Positions 41,881-51,300 of a DNA stretch of 64,000 nt are shown here, in pieces; the first letter of the stretch is position 1, and each line of letters starts with the position of its first letter. A program made the translations under genes and the position numbers. The notes beneath the pieces are model-generated. The model saw only the letters and a program-made list of their open reading frames with translations. It was not told the DNA's origin and ran no database searches. The DNA comes from Arenibacter arenosicollis (lineage in GTDB: Bacteria; Bacteroidota; Bacteroidia; Flavobacteriales; Flavobacteriaceae): contig NZ_JACLHY010000020.1 in NCBI RefSeq assembly GCF_014397245.1, forward strand, positions 1 to 64,000, written 5' to 3'.

Positions 41881-42570
41881 TTAAGAAATAGAATTTACAA
41901 TATTAGTATCAAATCCCTTAACTATCAACCAAGTTGCTAAAATCAATTCCAACAAAGCCGTAGGGAAGGTTAATGTAATATAGGTAGGTGTAATAATGTT
42001 TATAACACCAAACATAAGCAGTATGCTGGCCAAAACACTGCTCAAAATAGTGGCGAAAATCCCCCAAATTGAAAGCCATCTAGGGACAAGCTTGGATTGA
42101 TACAAAATATAATAGAACATTAAGTTACCTACACTCAGGATTAAAGGCATTGCTACATGGTTTATTAAATCTCTGCCTGACCGAATCAAGTTATCCAACG
42201 TTTGAAAATAACGCAAGTCAGGACTTCCAGCTTGTATGAATTCCTGACTCAAGGTCAATAGCAGCAGTATGCTCATCCAGCCGATTAAAATGAAAACCAC
42301 AGTTATAATTCTAAAAACTAGAAATCCAATTGTCAGTCCAGTATTAAATGTCTTAAATAATGAATAAAGTATAATAGGTATGCTCGCATAAATAAGAGCC
42401 AAGATAAACTGCATGAATGCTCTAATAAGTATCGGTTTTGAATGGTGGGAAATATTCACAAGGTTGTCCATCCCATCAATGACCGGGTCTATACTTAGAA
42501 TACCTACAGCTATGCTTGAAATTAATAATACACCAACGAATATTGATTTTTTTCTGAATACGTTCGTCAT
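41881..42570 (-). CDS. DUF4386 family membrane protein
   Basis: About 229 residues from ATG 42570; a GTG at 42594 would add eight residues. Six transmembrane segments, including SIFVGVLLISSIAVGILSI, FMQFILALIYASIPIILYSL, GFLVFRIITVVFILIGWMSI, MLILSVGNLMFYYILY-type region and LSIWGIFATILSSVLASILL. Matches DUF4386 in length and helix order; role unknown. Five bases after the S41 peptidase gene starts (41875), on the same strand, so possibly co-transcribed with it. Confidence 0.8.
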   Translation of the reverse strand: MTNVFRKKSIFVGVLLISSIAVGILSIDPVIDGMDNLVNISHHSKPILIRAFMQFILALIYASIPIILYSLFKTFNTGLTIGFLVFRIITVVFILIGWMSILLLLTLSQEFIQAGSPDLRYFQTLDNLIRSGRDLINHVAMPLILSVGNLMFYYILYQSKLVPRWLSIWGIFATILSSVLASILLMFGVINIITPTYITLTFPTALLELILATWLIVKGFDTNIVNSIS

Positions 42571-42645
42571 ATTTTTATTTATTAAAATTTGCACAAAAAT
42601 ATGATGACGTTGATTTTAACTTGTTGACTTAAGTTAAGAAGTCAA

Positions 42646-43218
42646 TTATTTGTTAATTAATCTTTTTCTAATTCGGCTCAATGACTCCGGTCTTATACCT
42701 AAGTAGCTAGCTATTTGATATTGAGAGGCTCTTTGGAGCAAATTGGGCCTTGTTTTTAGCAATTGTAAATAGCGCTCCTCCGGTGTAGAAGATTTAAATG
42801 CAGTGTATGATTCTTGTTGCTTTGTTAATATTACTTCAGCGATCACCCTGGATAGGGATTCCAATTGTGGATACTTTTGATACATTTCATTTTCCAAGGC
42901 AGGATTGCCTACATTTACAACTGTATCTTCCAAACATTCCAAGAAATATTGGGAAGGCGTTGATTTACCTATATTGGAAGGTGTAACAACTTCTTCCTCA
43001 GTATAAAACTCTATAGTTTTTTCTTCTCCATCTTTAACAAAATAGCTTCTAATACAACCTTCCAATATGAAATAACATTCATTTGAAAAATCTCCTTCCT
43101 TAAGTAGGATATCCCCTTTTTTATAGCTTTTGAAATATGCACTTTCGTTTATTGCATTCTCTAACTGCTCTGTAATCTCAGTGTATTTTGAGAGATATTT
43201 TAATATTTTACTTTTCAA
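42646..43218 (-). CDS. Crp/Fnr-family transcriptional regulator
   Basis: 190 residues. FKSYKKGDILLKEGDFSNEC and YFILEGCIRSYFVKDGEEKT IEFYTEEEVV give the cNMP-binding barrel; the C-terminal HTH is YQIASYLGIRPESLSRIRKR. No Fe-S cysteines. It precedes the DUF4386 gene on the same strand (76-base gap) and is probably its regulator or part of the unit. Closest in style to 30918-31493. Confidence 0.87.
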   Translation of the reverse strand: MKSKILKYLSKYTEITEQLENAINESAYFKSYKKGDILLKEGDFSNECYFILEGCIRSYFVKDGEEKTIEFYTEEEVVTPSNIGKSTPSQYFLECLEDTVVNVGNPALENEMYQKYPQLESLSRVIAEVILTKQQESYTAFKSSTPEERYLQLLKTRPNLLQRASQYQIASYLGIRPESLSRIRKRLINK

Positions 43219-43329
43219 AATTCAATACTTTATTGTTTAGCCCAAATTCTAAATCGGCATATATTAAAATTAACCCAGATTTATTTTTGTTCTCTTATCA
43301 AACTCAATCAATTATATTTTATGCATTTT

Positions 43330-44514
43330 TTAATTGTTTAAATTTATGGTGAACAATGCCCCTTCATTAGGTTTGCTTTTGACTTCGATCTTTCCACCAT
43401 GTGTCTCAACAATGGATTTAACAATGTACAGGCCAACCCCTACTCCTTCTTCATGGGTATGCAAGCGTTTAAATAGGCCGAACACTTTTTCACCATGTTT
43501 TTCAGCGTCAAAACCAAGTCCATTATCTTTTATGAGGAGATAAACTCTTTCGTTGCGCTTTCTGGTTTTTACTTCGATTTTCAGTAACCGATCCGGGCTT
43601 TTGAATTTCATCGAATTGCTTAGCAGATTTTGTAGGATACTTATTAAATGCAAGGGTGGATATTCAATTTCAGAGCATTCGGAAAAGTCTACGTCGATGT
43701 TGGCGTTTGTAGATTTAAGACGGTCAGGAATACTCTGTTTAACTTCATCAAATACCTTTTCGAATTCCAGGTGTTTTTTCTGGTCATTTAGTGTTGTTTT
43801 AAAATTGATGACATCGTTCAGAGCGAATACCTTTTTATAAACTTGTTCAATGTTATTTTTCAATTTATTGAATAATTCAATATCCTTGTCACCACGAATA
43901 CTTTGCGTATTTATCATTTCAATTAACACATTGAGATTGGTGATAGGAGCTTTCAAATCGTGAGCGGCCACATAGGCCAACTCTTCCAATTCTCTATTTT
44001 TTGTTTCAATTTGTTTGGCGTTCAATTCCGCTTTGCTTACCTCTTCTTCCAAAGCTGTATTTAACTTCTTCATTTTTTCTTCCGCCTGCTTGCGTTCGGT
44101 GATGTTTTGAATGTGGACATGTACTACCGGCCTATCGTCAATTATATACATACAGGGCGTGATATCTGCAAAAAAAACGGACCCGTCCTTACGTTTAAAG
44201 GTTCTTTCAGCAGTTAACTTTTGCGTAGGTATCTTGTTCCCACCAAATCGAATTGAAGGCTCTTGATCAACTTTGTATTGTAAGTCTATTAGTTTCTTTC
44301 TGAGTAGTTCATTCTTGGGGTAACCAAATTCTTTGATGGCACTGTCATTCGCCTCAATGATACGCATGTCCATATTATGGATGATTTTTGGAAAAATGGA
44401 GTACTTGAAAACTTGTTTGTAAATGTCATTGGTTATTTTAACTTGTAGAAATTCTTCAAATGGATTTGTATTGTCTGAATTATCCTTTTCATTCATTTCC
44501 TTATTAAAGTCCAT
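43330..44514 (-). CDS. PAS-domain sensor histidine kinase
   Basis: 394 residues. A PAS domain at about 40-140 (KIIHNMDMRIIEANDSAIKE, TFKRKDGSVFFADITP), a coiled coil at 145-180, an H-box LAYVAAHDLKAPITNLNVLI with His185, an N-box LLSNSMKFKSPDR, and G-boxes DNGLGFDAEKHGEKVF and GVGLYIVKSIVETHGGKIEV. No transmembrane segment or receiver, so it is a soluble kinase. A single-domain receiver at 45157 is the nearest likely partner. Signal unknown. Confidence 0.9.
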   Translation of the reverse strand: MDFNKEMNEKDNSDNTNPFEEFLQVKITNDIYKQVFKYSIFPKIIHNMDMRIIEANDSAIKEFGYPKNELLRKKLIDLQYKVDQEPSIRFGGNKIPTQKLTAERTFKRKDGSVFFADITPCMYIIDDRPVVHVHIQNITERKQAEEKMKKLNTALEEEVSKAELNAKQIETKNRELEELAYVAAHDLKAPITNLNVLIEMINTQSIRGDKDIELFNKLKNNIEQVYKKVFALNDVINFKTTLNDQKKHLEFEKVFDEVKQSIPDRLKSTNANIDVDFSECSEIEYPPLHLISILQNLLSNSMKFKSPDRLLKIEVKTRKRNERVYLLIKDNGLGFDAEKHGEKVFGLFKRLHTHEEGVGVGLYIVKSIVETHGGKIEVKSKPNEGALFTINLNN

Positions 44515-45156
44515 TTTTATGATTTTTACATGTTTCTGATGTCAGAAATCAATTCATTTTAATATTGCCTTAAGACCATAAATAAATATCTGTTGTAGCT
44601 TGCAGCTATTCTAGATCATAGTCCCAATCTAACCTTTCCTTGATCTTGTTCCCTAATAGTACCCAAAATAGTTAATTTTAAATAAATGGAAACTTGTAAT
44701 GGGCATTTTTGGAAAAAGGTTCTGCAGTATTATTAGGAATAATGGGTCATATAATAAATACCGAATACATAATGGCATTAAACTTGGTCAAATTACTTAT
44801 AATCTAATTCTTGTCCCAGACCACATTTTGGTCTTTTGCAATATCATGGACTTTCCATACATAGCAACCAAATCCCCACTAATTTTTTGGGATGAATTCA
44901 CAATTTTTAAGTTTAGGATTCTGCCATTCTAAAAATGTACGTGTCATGAACCAATAAACCAGATACTAAAACAGTTCAGCGAATTTCTATTGAGTTGAGG
45001 CTAGGCAGCCCTTATTTTGGGACAAATAAATAAGTAGCTATTATTTCAGGGATTATTTTGGATTATTAAATGAAATCGGAGATTAATTTGGTAAAAACCG
45101 ATCTTAAATCCGGATGTTAATTGTTGATGACATATATTAAGGTATATTAGATTAAT
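44515..45156. other. Intergenic stretch without a supported gene
   Basis: About 640 AT-rich bases between the divergent histidine kinase and receiver genes. A 77-codon plus-strand frame (44699-44932) has no recognisable pattern. No repeat family or exact consensus promoter was found. Confidence 0.45.
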
Positions 45157-45549
45157 ATGAGAGAAGAAACCTTGTGGATAATTGATGATGATATGGTATC
45201 ACAATTTGCCATTAAGTATAAGATAGGGCAATCTTACCCCAACAATAGGGTTAGTACTTTTTATTCTGTTCAGGAGGCTTTGACCGCCCTAAAGGAATGT
45301 ATGGATGGTAAATTGGAGTTTCCGGAAAAGGTTTTATTGGACTTAGGCTTGCCAGTACTTACAGGGTGGCACTTTCTGCAGGAACTGGAAAAAATTCGAG
45401 GAAATATTGCCCCGTTCGAAATTTATATCGTTTCAGCATTTTCCAATTCAATGGACCGTAAGCGCGCTAAAGATCATTCTTTGGTCAAGGGCTATTTTGA
45501 AAAACCGTTGGATAACTTTGCCGTAGACCAAATATTTATGTCGCGGTAG
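45157..45549 (+). CDS. Single-domain response regulator receiver
   Basis: 130 residues. WIIDDDMVSQFAIKYKI gives the acidic pocket, KVLLDLGLPVLTGWHFLQEL holds the phospho-acceptor Asp62, and VKGYFEKPLDN the conserved Lys. The DLGLP form and the IYIVSAFSNSMD strand are typical of stand-alone Bacteroidota receivers that relay a signal or bind a partner. Probably paired with the soluble kinase to the left; no output domain. Confidence 0.87.
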   Translation: MREETLWIIDDDMVSQFAIKYKIGQSYPNNRVSTFYSVQEALTALKECMDGKLEFPEKVLLDLGLPVLTGWHFLQELEKIRGNIAPFEIYIVSAFSNSMDRKRAKDHSLVKGYFEKPLDNFAVDQIFMSR

Positions 45550-45599
45550 CACGATCATGGATTAGGTTATGCTGTTGAACATGGAGACAAAAGTGATTC

Positions 45600-46352
45600 C
45601 TAATCTTTCCAATTTTGAAGTCGATCAAGATATAGATAATCTTCAACAAACTTTCTATGCCCTGGACCGGACATTTTTTCCAAAAGATTTAGGGCAGATA
45701 TGTAGCTTGCCAAATTACCGTTGGAGGAGCTGAATTTTCCGTCCTCTACAAAGGTCACCGAACTGTCGTTCTGTACCTTTAGATTAGGGTAATCCTTCTG
45801 CAATTGTGTGCCCCCTCCGATCCAGGTAACAATTTTATGTCCATCTGCAATACCGGATTTGCCGATCAATTGTGCTCCAGCACAATTGCTTACGGTATAT
45901 AGCGTTTCCCTATTTTTTTCCTTTATAAAACTTACAATTTTTTCATTATGAACTTGAGCGTACATGTCATAGGCACTTGGAACAAACAAGGCCGTAAGTT
46001 GTGGGCAGTTTTCAAAGGTGTAATCTGGTAAAAACCGTATTCCTTCCTCTGATGTTATTGGGTCGGCATTTTCAGCAATGGTTATTACATTATACAGCTG
46101 ATTTCCTTCTATACTTGGTTTGGCAAAAACATCAGAAGTGGCAATGACTTCACTCTGCAGGACGCCATTGAACATCAGCAGTCCTATAGTTGGCAACTCC
46201 TTTTTGAAGGGCTTTAAGTGTTTCGTCAAAGTGTCCGTGGTAATGCTCAGGTCTGGTAAATGTCCAGTTTTGGCACTATTTTTTGATTGGTCCATTTTGC
46301 AACTTCCGAAAAAAACCAACAATGCAACTAATATTAGATTATACTTTTCCAT
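45600..46352 (-). CDS. DJ-1/PfpI-family lipoprotein
   Basis: 250 residues. MEKYNLILVALLVFFGSCKM is a lipoprotein signal. The DJ-1/PfpI fold shows TIGLLMFNGVLQSEVIATSD, QLTALFVPSAYDMYAQVHNE and LYTVSNCAGAQLIGKSGIAD with a nucleophile-elbow-type Cys in SNCAGA. An exported, lipid-anchored member is unusual for this cytosolic family. Function unknown. Transcribed from the region near the NDH-2 start. Confidence 0.75.
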   Translation of the reverse strand: MEKYNLILVALLVFFGSCKMDQSKNSAKTGHLPDLSITTDTLTKHLKPFKKELPTIGLLMFNGVLQSEVIATSDVFAKPSIEGNQLYNVITIAENADPITSEEGIRFLPDYTFENCPQLTALFVPSAYDMYAQVHNEKIVSFIKEKNRETLYTVSNCAGAQLIGKSGIADGHKIVTWIGGGTQLQKDYPNLKVQNDSSVTFVEDGKFSSSNGNLASYISALNLLEKMSGPGHRKFVEDYLYLDRLQNWKD

Positions 46353-46366
46353 AAGTCCTTAAGGTA

Positions 46367-47629
46367 TTATTTTTTATCGTTTGGTTTGATGATCATTCTA
46401 AAATACTGATCCTTATACAGGTAGTACCCGATCCAGTTAATGAATGTGCGAAACCTATTTTTAAAATTAACCAACCCCATAATATGCACGAAGATCCAAA
46501 TTAACCAGGCTATAAATCCTTTTATAAAAAACCTTTCCTTTGGCAAGTCAAAAACTGCCTTATTTCTTCCAATAATTGCCAATGACCCTTTGTCCCTGTA
46601 CTTGAAAGGAGTCCATGGGCTTTTGTCCCTGTCTAAATTAAAGGCCAAATTCTTGGCCTGTTGAATTGCGGGTTGGGCCAATTGGGGATGGCCTTCAGGA
46701 TAGCCAATATCTCCTTGGACCAACGCACAATCGCCCAATGCATAAATATTATCGTAGCCGTTGACCAAATTGGAAGAGTTGGTTTTTAACCTTTTTCCCT
46801 TTCCAAAACTGTCCATGGAGAAACCATTGAAAGCCTTGGCAGTTACCCCGGCCGCCCAGATTAGATTTTTGGATTCTATTGTAGTACCATCGGACAGTAA
46901 AACAATATCTTCCTTAAAATCATTTACCAAACAGTTCAGCCTTATTTCTACACCCAATTCATTTAGCTTGGAGTAGGTATAGCTTTGGGAGTTTTTTGAC
47001 ATGGTATTCAAAACTGCACTTTGACCATCTATTAAATATATTTTTCCTAAATCACTTTCACTCAATTCTGGATAATCTTTCTTCAAAATAGAGGTCTTCA
47101 TCTCTGCTAAAATGCCTGAAAGTTCAACTCCTGTAGGTCCGGCTCCAGCGATAACAAATGTCAATAATTTTTTTCGTTCTTCTTTGTCATCGTGTCTTGT
47201 TGCCCTGTCCAGCCTAGTAAGAATGGTGTTTCTAAGAGTTAACGCATCACTTATGGTTTTCATCGGTAAACTATACTTTTCAATGTTCTTATTACCGAAG
47301 TAATTACTTTCAGTACCTGTGGCCATAACCAATATATCATAGTGCAACTCACCATTGCTCAGCATTACTTTGTTTTCATTGGGAACCACTTCCAATAAAC
47401 TTCCAAGCCTAAAGCGAACATTCTTAAAGTTCCTCAATATTTTTCTAAAGGGGTAACTAATCGCCGATGGTTCCATAAACCCGGTAGAGACCTGATAGAT
47501 CAAAGGCGGAAAGAAATTATAATTATTGGCATCTACCAATATGGTTTGGTACTTTGGTGAATTTCCGATCCTTTTTATCAATTCCAAGCCAGCAAAACCT
47601 CCCCCTACTACTATTATCGACTTTTTCAT
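46367..47629 (-). CDS. Type 2 NADH dehydrogenase-like FAD oxidoreductase
   Basis: About 420 residues from ATG 47629; a start at 47650 is less typical. SIIVVGGGFAGLELIKRIG is the FAD Rossmann motif, NNYNFFPPLIYQVSTGFMEP is characteristic of NDH-2, TFVIAGAGPTGVELSGILAE the NAD(H) motif and NIYALGDCALVQGD the FAD-closing motif. The C-terminus FIKGFIAWLIWIFVHIMGLV NFKNRFRTFI is an amphipathic membrane anchor. Transfers electrons from NADH to quinone at the inner face. Probably one unit with the DJ-1 lipoprotein gene (14-base gap). Confidence 0.87.
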   Translation of the reverse strand: MKKSIIVVGGGFAGLELIKRIGNSPKYQTILVDANNYNFFPPLIYQVSTGFMEPSAISYPFRKILRNFKNVRFRLGSLLEVVPNENKVMLSNGELHYDILVMATGTESNYFGNKNIEKYSLPMKTISDALTLRNTILTRLDRATRHDDKEERKKLLTFVIAGAGPTGVELSGILAEMKTSILKKDYPELSESDLGKIYLIDGQSAVLNTMSKNSQSYTYSKLNELGVEIRLNCLVNDFKEDIVLLSDGTTIESKNLIWAAGVTAKAFNGFSMDSFGKGKRLKTNSSNLVNGYDNIYALGDCALVQGDIGYPEGHPQLAQPAIQQAKNLAFNLDRDKSPWTPFKYRDKGSLAIIGRNKAVFDLPKERFFIKGFIAWLIWIFVHIMGLVNFKNRFRTFINWIGYYLYKDQYFRMIIKPNDKK

Positions 47630-47687
47630 AGTATTCCATTTAAGGTACAAAGGTCCTGGATTCAGCCATAAATAATCTTGAACTGGT

Positions 47688-48260
47688 TCAAGAAATGTCT
47701 TTTTTATTTAATTTACTTACGTATTCCGGCGATAAGCCTAAAAAGCTTGCCACTAGATATTGAGGTACATTGTTTACAAAATCAGGAAAGGCCTCTTTAA
47801 ACCTAAAATAGATTTCTTCCTTTGAATAAATAAAAAGATACTTTATCCGATTAAGTGAGGCACCATAAGCTGTTTGATATATCTTTCTGAAATAAGTTTC
47901 CATATTAGGAAACCGTCTAAGTAATTCTCTTTCGTTATTATGTGTTAAGTGAAGTATGGTCGAAGCTTTAACTCCTTGGATATAACACTCTGAACGCATA
48001 TTGTTGTGATAGGCCAAATAATCCGTAATCCACCAATTCTCTATGGCAAATTGTAAAGTATGCTCGGTACCCTTTTCATCAATAATATACAATTGAAGAC
48101 ACCCGCTTAAAACAAAATAGTGGTCCAGAGATTTGTTTCCTGGTTCGTAAAGTAGTTCTTTTTTTTTGACAGTTTTCAAATCAAAGTACTTCGCAATCTC
48201 CTGAAACTCATTATTGTCAACTGAAGTGTATTTGTTAATATGTTCGAACAGTTTTTGCAT
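47688..48260 (-). CDS. Crp/Fnr-family transcriptional regulator
   Basis: About 190 residues from ATG 48260; the frame to 48293 has no support. ELLYEPGNKSLDHYFVLSGC LQLYIIDEKGTEHTLQFAIE is the cNMP-binding fold. The C-terminal HTH is short: YLVASFLGLSPEYVSKLNKK. No cysteines typical of Fnr. It precedes the NDH-2-like gene on the same strand with a 58-base gap and is a candidate regulator of it. Confidence 0.83.
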   Translation of the reverse strand: MQKLFEHINKYTSVDNNEFQEIAKYFDLKTVKKKELLYEPGNKSLDHYFVLSGCLQLYIIDEKGTEHTLQFAIENWWITDYLAYHNNMRSECYIQGVKASTILHLTHNNERELLRRFPNMETYFRKIYQTAYGASLNRIKYLFIYSKEEIYFRFKEAFPDFVNNVPQYLVASFLGLSPEYVSKLNKKDIS

Positions 48261-48500
48261 TTTAATAGGTTCATCTAATATCAAATTTAGCACAATTCAT
48301 CGATTACCCCAGACCATTCAATTTTTTAGTTTTTTCAATGATTTAATTAAATCAAGTATCTGAATAGACAGCCACCGGATAATTAACTACCCATAAGTAT
48401 CATTTCACAACATATTATAAAGGGTTGTCATCATTTATTGTGCTCAGGTATGTCATTTGGGTACCTTGAACTTTTTATTAATCAATCTATCCCTCCGATT

Positions 48501-49193
48501 ATGAAATTGAGATGTATAATAGTGGACGATTCGTTTATGCAGCGAACTACCATGGCCAGATTAGTGGACAATCATCCGAACTTGGCAATGGTGGCTGAAT
48601 ACAGTAATGCCATTGAGGCAAAAAACGGTCTAAAAAATAATGAAATCGACCTTATTTTCCTGGATGTGGAAATGCCCATCATCAATGGTTTTGATCTTTT
48701 GGAATCTTTGGACAACCCACCACAGGTAATTTTGATTACCGGTAATCCGGATTATGCACTCAAGGCTTTCGATTATAACGTAACCGATTATCTTTATAAG
48801 CCCATTTCCCTAGCTCGATTTGATGCCTCTGTAAAAAGGGCCGTGGCCAAATATGAGCAGATTAATAAATTGGATGAAGAAGAAGAGTATATCTTCGTTA
48901 AAAGTAACCTTAGACAGCGCAAAGTTGTTCTGAACGACATTAATTGGGTCGAAGCTCTCGGCGATTACATTAAATTGGTAACGATTGAAGGCAATGTCGT
49001 TATCCTTTCCACAATGAAATCTTTTGAACAAAAATTACCGAAGGATAAATTCCTAAGGATACATAAATCCTATATCGTTAATCTGGAAAAAGTTGAAAAG
49101 TACAATAGTAAAACAGTAGAAGTAGCTGGTAAACAGGTACCTCTTAGTAGACATAAAAAGACAGAACTCGCCGAGGCCCTTTACAACGTCTAA
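48501..49193 (+). CDS. LytTR-type response regulator
   Basis: About 230 residues from ATG 48501, which opens directly on the receiver; a start at 48438 is unsupported. Receiver: MKLRCIIVDDSFMQRTTMAR, LIFLDVEMPIING with Asp55, NVTDYLYKPI with Lys. Output: LytTR, with EEYIFVKSNLRQRKVVLNDI, WVEALGDYIKLVTIEGNVVI, TMKSFEQKLPKDKFLRIHKS YIVNLEKVEKY. Binds DNA as a dimer. No LytS-type kinase is adjacent. Confidence 0.92.
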   Translation: MKLRCIIVDDSFMQRTTMARLVDNHPNLAMVAEYSNAIEAKNGLKNNEIDLIFLDVEMPIINGFDLLESLDNPPQVILITGNPDYALKAFDYNVTDYLYKPISLARFDASVKRAVAKYEQINKLDEEEEYIFVKSNLRQRKVVLNDINWVEALGDYIKLVTIEGNVVILSTMKSFEQKLPKDKFLRIHKSYIVNLEKVEKYNSKTVEVAGKQVPLSRHKKTELAEALYNV

Positions 49194-49246
49194 ATTATAG
49201 GGGCCTATAATTTGGATTTGAATATCGGGGTATTACCCCCGATATT
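49193..49246. terminator. Convergent-junction hairpins, probably bidirectional terminator
   Basis: AATATCGGGG (49221-49230) and CCCCGATATT (49237-49246) form a perfect 10-base stem with a 6-base loop followed by TTAG. A second palindrome, AAATTATAGG-ggCCTATAATTT, starts at the LytTR stop codon (49193-49213). The position between a plus-strand gene ending at 49193 and a minus-strand gene ending at 49326 fits termination from both sides. Confidence 0.6.
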
Positions 49247-49325
49247 TTAGTATGTAACTTTAAGCTGATTTCAATTCTACGGCAATAAGTTATTTGCAAT
49301 AGGGCTTTCCAAGAATAACTGCGAT

Positions 49326-49610
49326 CTAATTTTCTATTTGTTCAGGCTCGGTTAGACGAAAGTTTTCAAACTTCTGACCTTTAAGATGTTTGTGCCATTT
49401 TTCAATTAATGGCCGTTCAAGTTTAAACTCACGGAATTCGTCAGGACTCATAATTGGTATTCCTTTTACGATTGGATAAAACCTTTTGCAGGATGAGCAT
49501 ACAAAAAAGCCTTCCAAAATATTATCATCTACATCTTTTGTGATTTCTGTTAGGCTAAGGTCCCCTTTGTCAAACGGACAACAAAGTTTATCGATTGTTT
49601 CTTTTTTCAT
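49326..49610 (-). CDS. Trm112-like zinc-binding protein
   Basis: 94 residues. KLCCPFDKGDLSLTEITKDV, FFVCSSCKRFYPIVKGIPIM is the Trm112/YcaR pattern: a first zinc pair, here CCPFD, a CxxC second pair, and the YPIxxGIPIM closing strand. Members are often activating partners of SAM methyltransferases. The start overlaps the stop of the ThiE-like gene (ATGA), and a class I methyltransferase opens the same operon, so it may be that enzyme's partner. Last gene behind the TPP riboswitch. Confidence 0.8.
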   Translation of the reverse strand: MKKETIDKLCCPFDKGDLSLTEITKDVDDNILEGFFVCSSCKRFYPIVKGIPIMSPDEFREFKLERPLIEKWHKHLKGQKFENFRLTEPEQIEN

Positions 49611-50254
49611 ATGTTATTTAATTTGTGGGCATATTTTTTAATGGATTCGTTGGGGACATCGCTACTCATAATTCCTGACACTACTGCAATTCCCGTATAT
49701 TTTAACGCGTCTAGTCGATGGAGGTTTTCAGGTTTGATTCCACCAGCTAAATAAATAGGTAAATCGTAATTTTTTGACGCATGATGAATGGTTCCAAAAT
49801 TTACAATTTCACAACTGTTGGCCGTTTGTGACGGGAAAATGGAACAGAATGAAATATAATCCAGCTTGTTCCTACTTGCCCATTCTACATGTGTTAAATC
49901 GTTGTTGCATGTAAGTCCACTAATAAAAGGATGGAGTACGCTTCCTACTATAGATGTGTAATCCGTTGGAATATCGTCAAAATGTACACCATCCAATAAC
50001 GAATTATTGAGCAGTTCCCATCTGTTGTTTATCAATACCGGAATATTTTTAGCATGGCATTTTTCACAAATCCTGTTGATCAGTTCAATTATGTTTTGGT
50101 TGACTTTAAAATTGTCCCAAATTTGAACTGCGGCTAATTTTTCACTTAAACATAAATTTAATTTATTCATGAGAATTGATTCATCCATTGCCGGGTCGAC
50201 AATTAAATAGATTCCAGAACCCATGTTTCTTTTCGCTTTCCCCCTTATTTCCAT
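49607..50254 (-). CDS. ThiE-like TIM-barrel protein (thiamine phosphate synthase superfamily)
   Basis: 215 residues (ATG 50254; ATG 50224 also possible, opening with GSGIYLIVDP). The barrel follows ThiE: AAVQIWDNF where ThiE has VQLR-K, PVLINNRWELLNNSLLDGVH where ThiE has INDRxxLA..ADGVH, SFCSIFPSQTANSCEIVNFG where ThiE has GPxFPTxTK, and PIYLAGGIKPENL. The Arg/Lys of the pyrimidine-pyrophosphate site are not conserved, so a changed substrate or a partly inactive enzyme is possible. It lies between an AIR-synthase-like gene and Trm112, under a TPP riboswitch. Confidence 0.75.
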   Translation of the reverse strand: MEIRGKAKRNMGSGIYLIVDPAMDESILMNKLNLCLSEKLAAVQIWDNFKVNQNIIELINRICEKCHAKNIPVLINNRWELLNNSLLDGVHFDDIPTDYTSIVGSVLHPFISGLTCNNDLTHVEWASRNKLDYISFCSIFPSQTANSCEIVNFGTIHHASKNYDLPIYLAGGIKPENLHRLDALKYTGIAVVSGIMSSDVPNESIKKYAHKLNNI

Positions 50255-51300
50255 CCTGAATTGAGTGCTTTGAAAAAGGCCGCCCAGTAAGGGTCGTTCT
50301 CATTGTACAATAGATCATTGGCTACATCATTGGCTACGAGTTTAATACCCTGCTTCCTATGGGTTATTTTTCCCACTTCTGAGCAGAAAATATTTTCCCT
50401 GGCCAAACGATTGATAACTTTTTTTGCACTACCCTCCTTACAGGTGATGATCATTGAACCTGCTCCAATACAGTAACGCGGATCCAACGAAAACAATTTA
50501 CAAACTTCACTTTGTAGAATGCCTATAGGCAGTTTGTCGTTATAAACGATTGCACCATTGTTCGAGGCGGTTGCCAATTCATATATTGCACCCAAGACAC
50601 CTCCTTCCGTAACATCGTGCATGGCGGTTACATCATTATGTTCACGGTTTTGACCTACTGCTGCCAGGGCGTCCTCAAGGGAAGAAGTTTGATAAAAAGT
50701 AGCGCATGCCTGTTGTTGTATTTCGGAACCAAGTTTATTAGTAACCGTTTCAGGGAAACACATAGCAAGTATGGCCGTCGAAGAAATAGCACATGATTTG
50801 GTAACTAATATCACATCGCCGGGTTTCGCATATTTAGAAACCAATATTTTAGTTTTCGGAGCAATACTGACAAATGTCCCACCGCCTGCGATGGTAGAAT
50901 TTTGGCCTTCAATAAAACCTGTATGCCCCCCGGTAATGGCAATGCCTATTTTTGAGCAAAAGCTGTGGATATAACCCCAATATATTTGAAAATCGGATTT
51001 CGAAAAAGTACTCGGAAGATTTAGAACAAACTGCCCATACATAGGTGCATATCCCGTGGTTGCCATGTCATTTGCCATTAATTGCACGGATAGCCAAGCG
51101 GACTCTTCCAAACCGAGACTTGGAAGTAAGGTCAGAGGGTCACTGGTCATGGCCATCGCCATAGTTCCGGGTAAATCTACTATGGATACATCAACACCGA
51201 AATTAGGACCTACACTTACTTCCTCTCTATTAAAACCACATTTATTACTGATAAACTGCTCAAATACATGTGGGTCTATTTTCCCTAGTTTATCACCCAT
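50245..51300 (-). CDS. AIR-synthase-like protein (HypE/ThiL superfamily)
   Basis: About 351 residues from ATG 51300; a frame to 51402 lies inside the upstream gene. ATPase-type acidic sites: NFGVDVSIVD, AMTSDPLTLL, VQLMANDMATTGYAPMYGQF and ITGGHTGFIEGQN. The C-terminal AIRS_C shows AMHDVTEGGVLGAIYELATA and GAGSMIITCKEGS. Members bind ATP and phosphorylate or activate small substrates (AIR, thiamine phosphate, HypF thiocarbamate, selenide); this one is not clearly any of them. Start overlaps the methyltransferase stop (TAATG). Confidence 0.8.
   Translation of the reverse strand: MGDKLGKIDPHVFEQFISNKCGFNREEVSVGPNFGVDVSIVDLPGTMAMAMTSDPLTLLPSLGLEESAWLSVQLMANDMATTGYAPMYGQFVLNLPSTFSKSDFQIYWGYIHSFCSKIGIAITGGHTGFIEGQNSTIAGGGTFVSIAPKTKILVSKYAKPGDVILVTKSCAISSTAILAMCFPETVTNKLGSEIQQQACATFYQTSSLEDALAAVGQNREHNDVTAMHDVTEGGVLGAIYELATASNNGAIVYNDKLPIGILQSEVCKLFSLDPRYCIGAGSMIITCKEGSAKKVINRLARENIFCSEVGKITHRKQGIKLVANDVANDLLYNENDPYWAAFFKALNSGWK

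Noticed and set aside
44699-44932. 77-codon plus-strand open frame
   Set aside because: No recognisable pattern and no start context; probably chance in AT-rich DNA.
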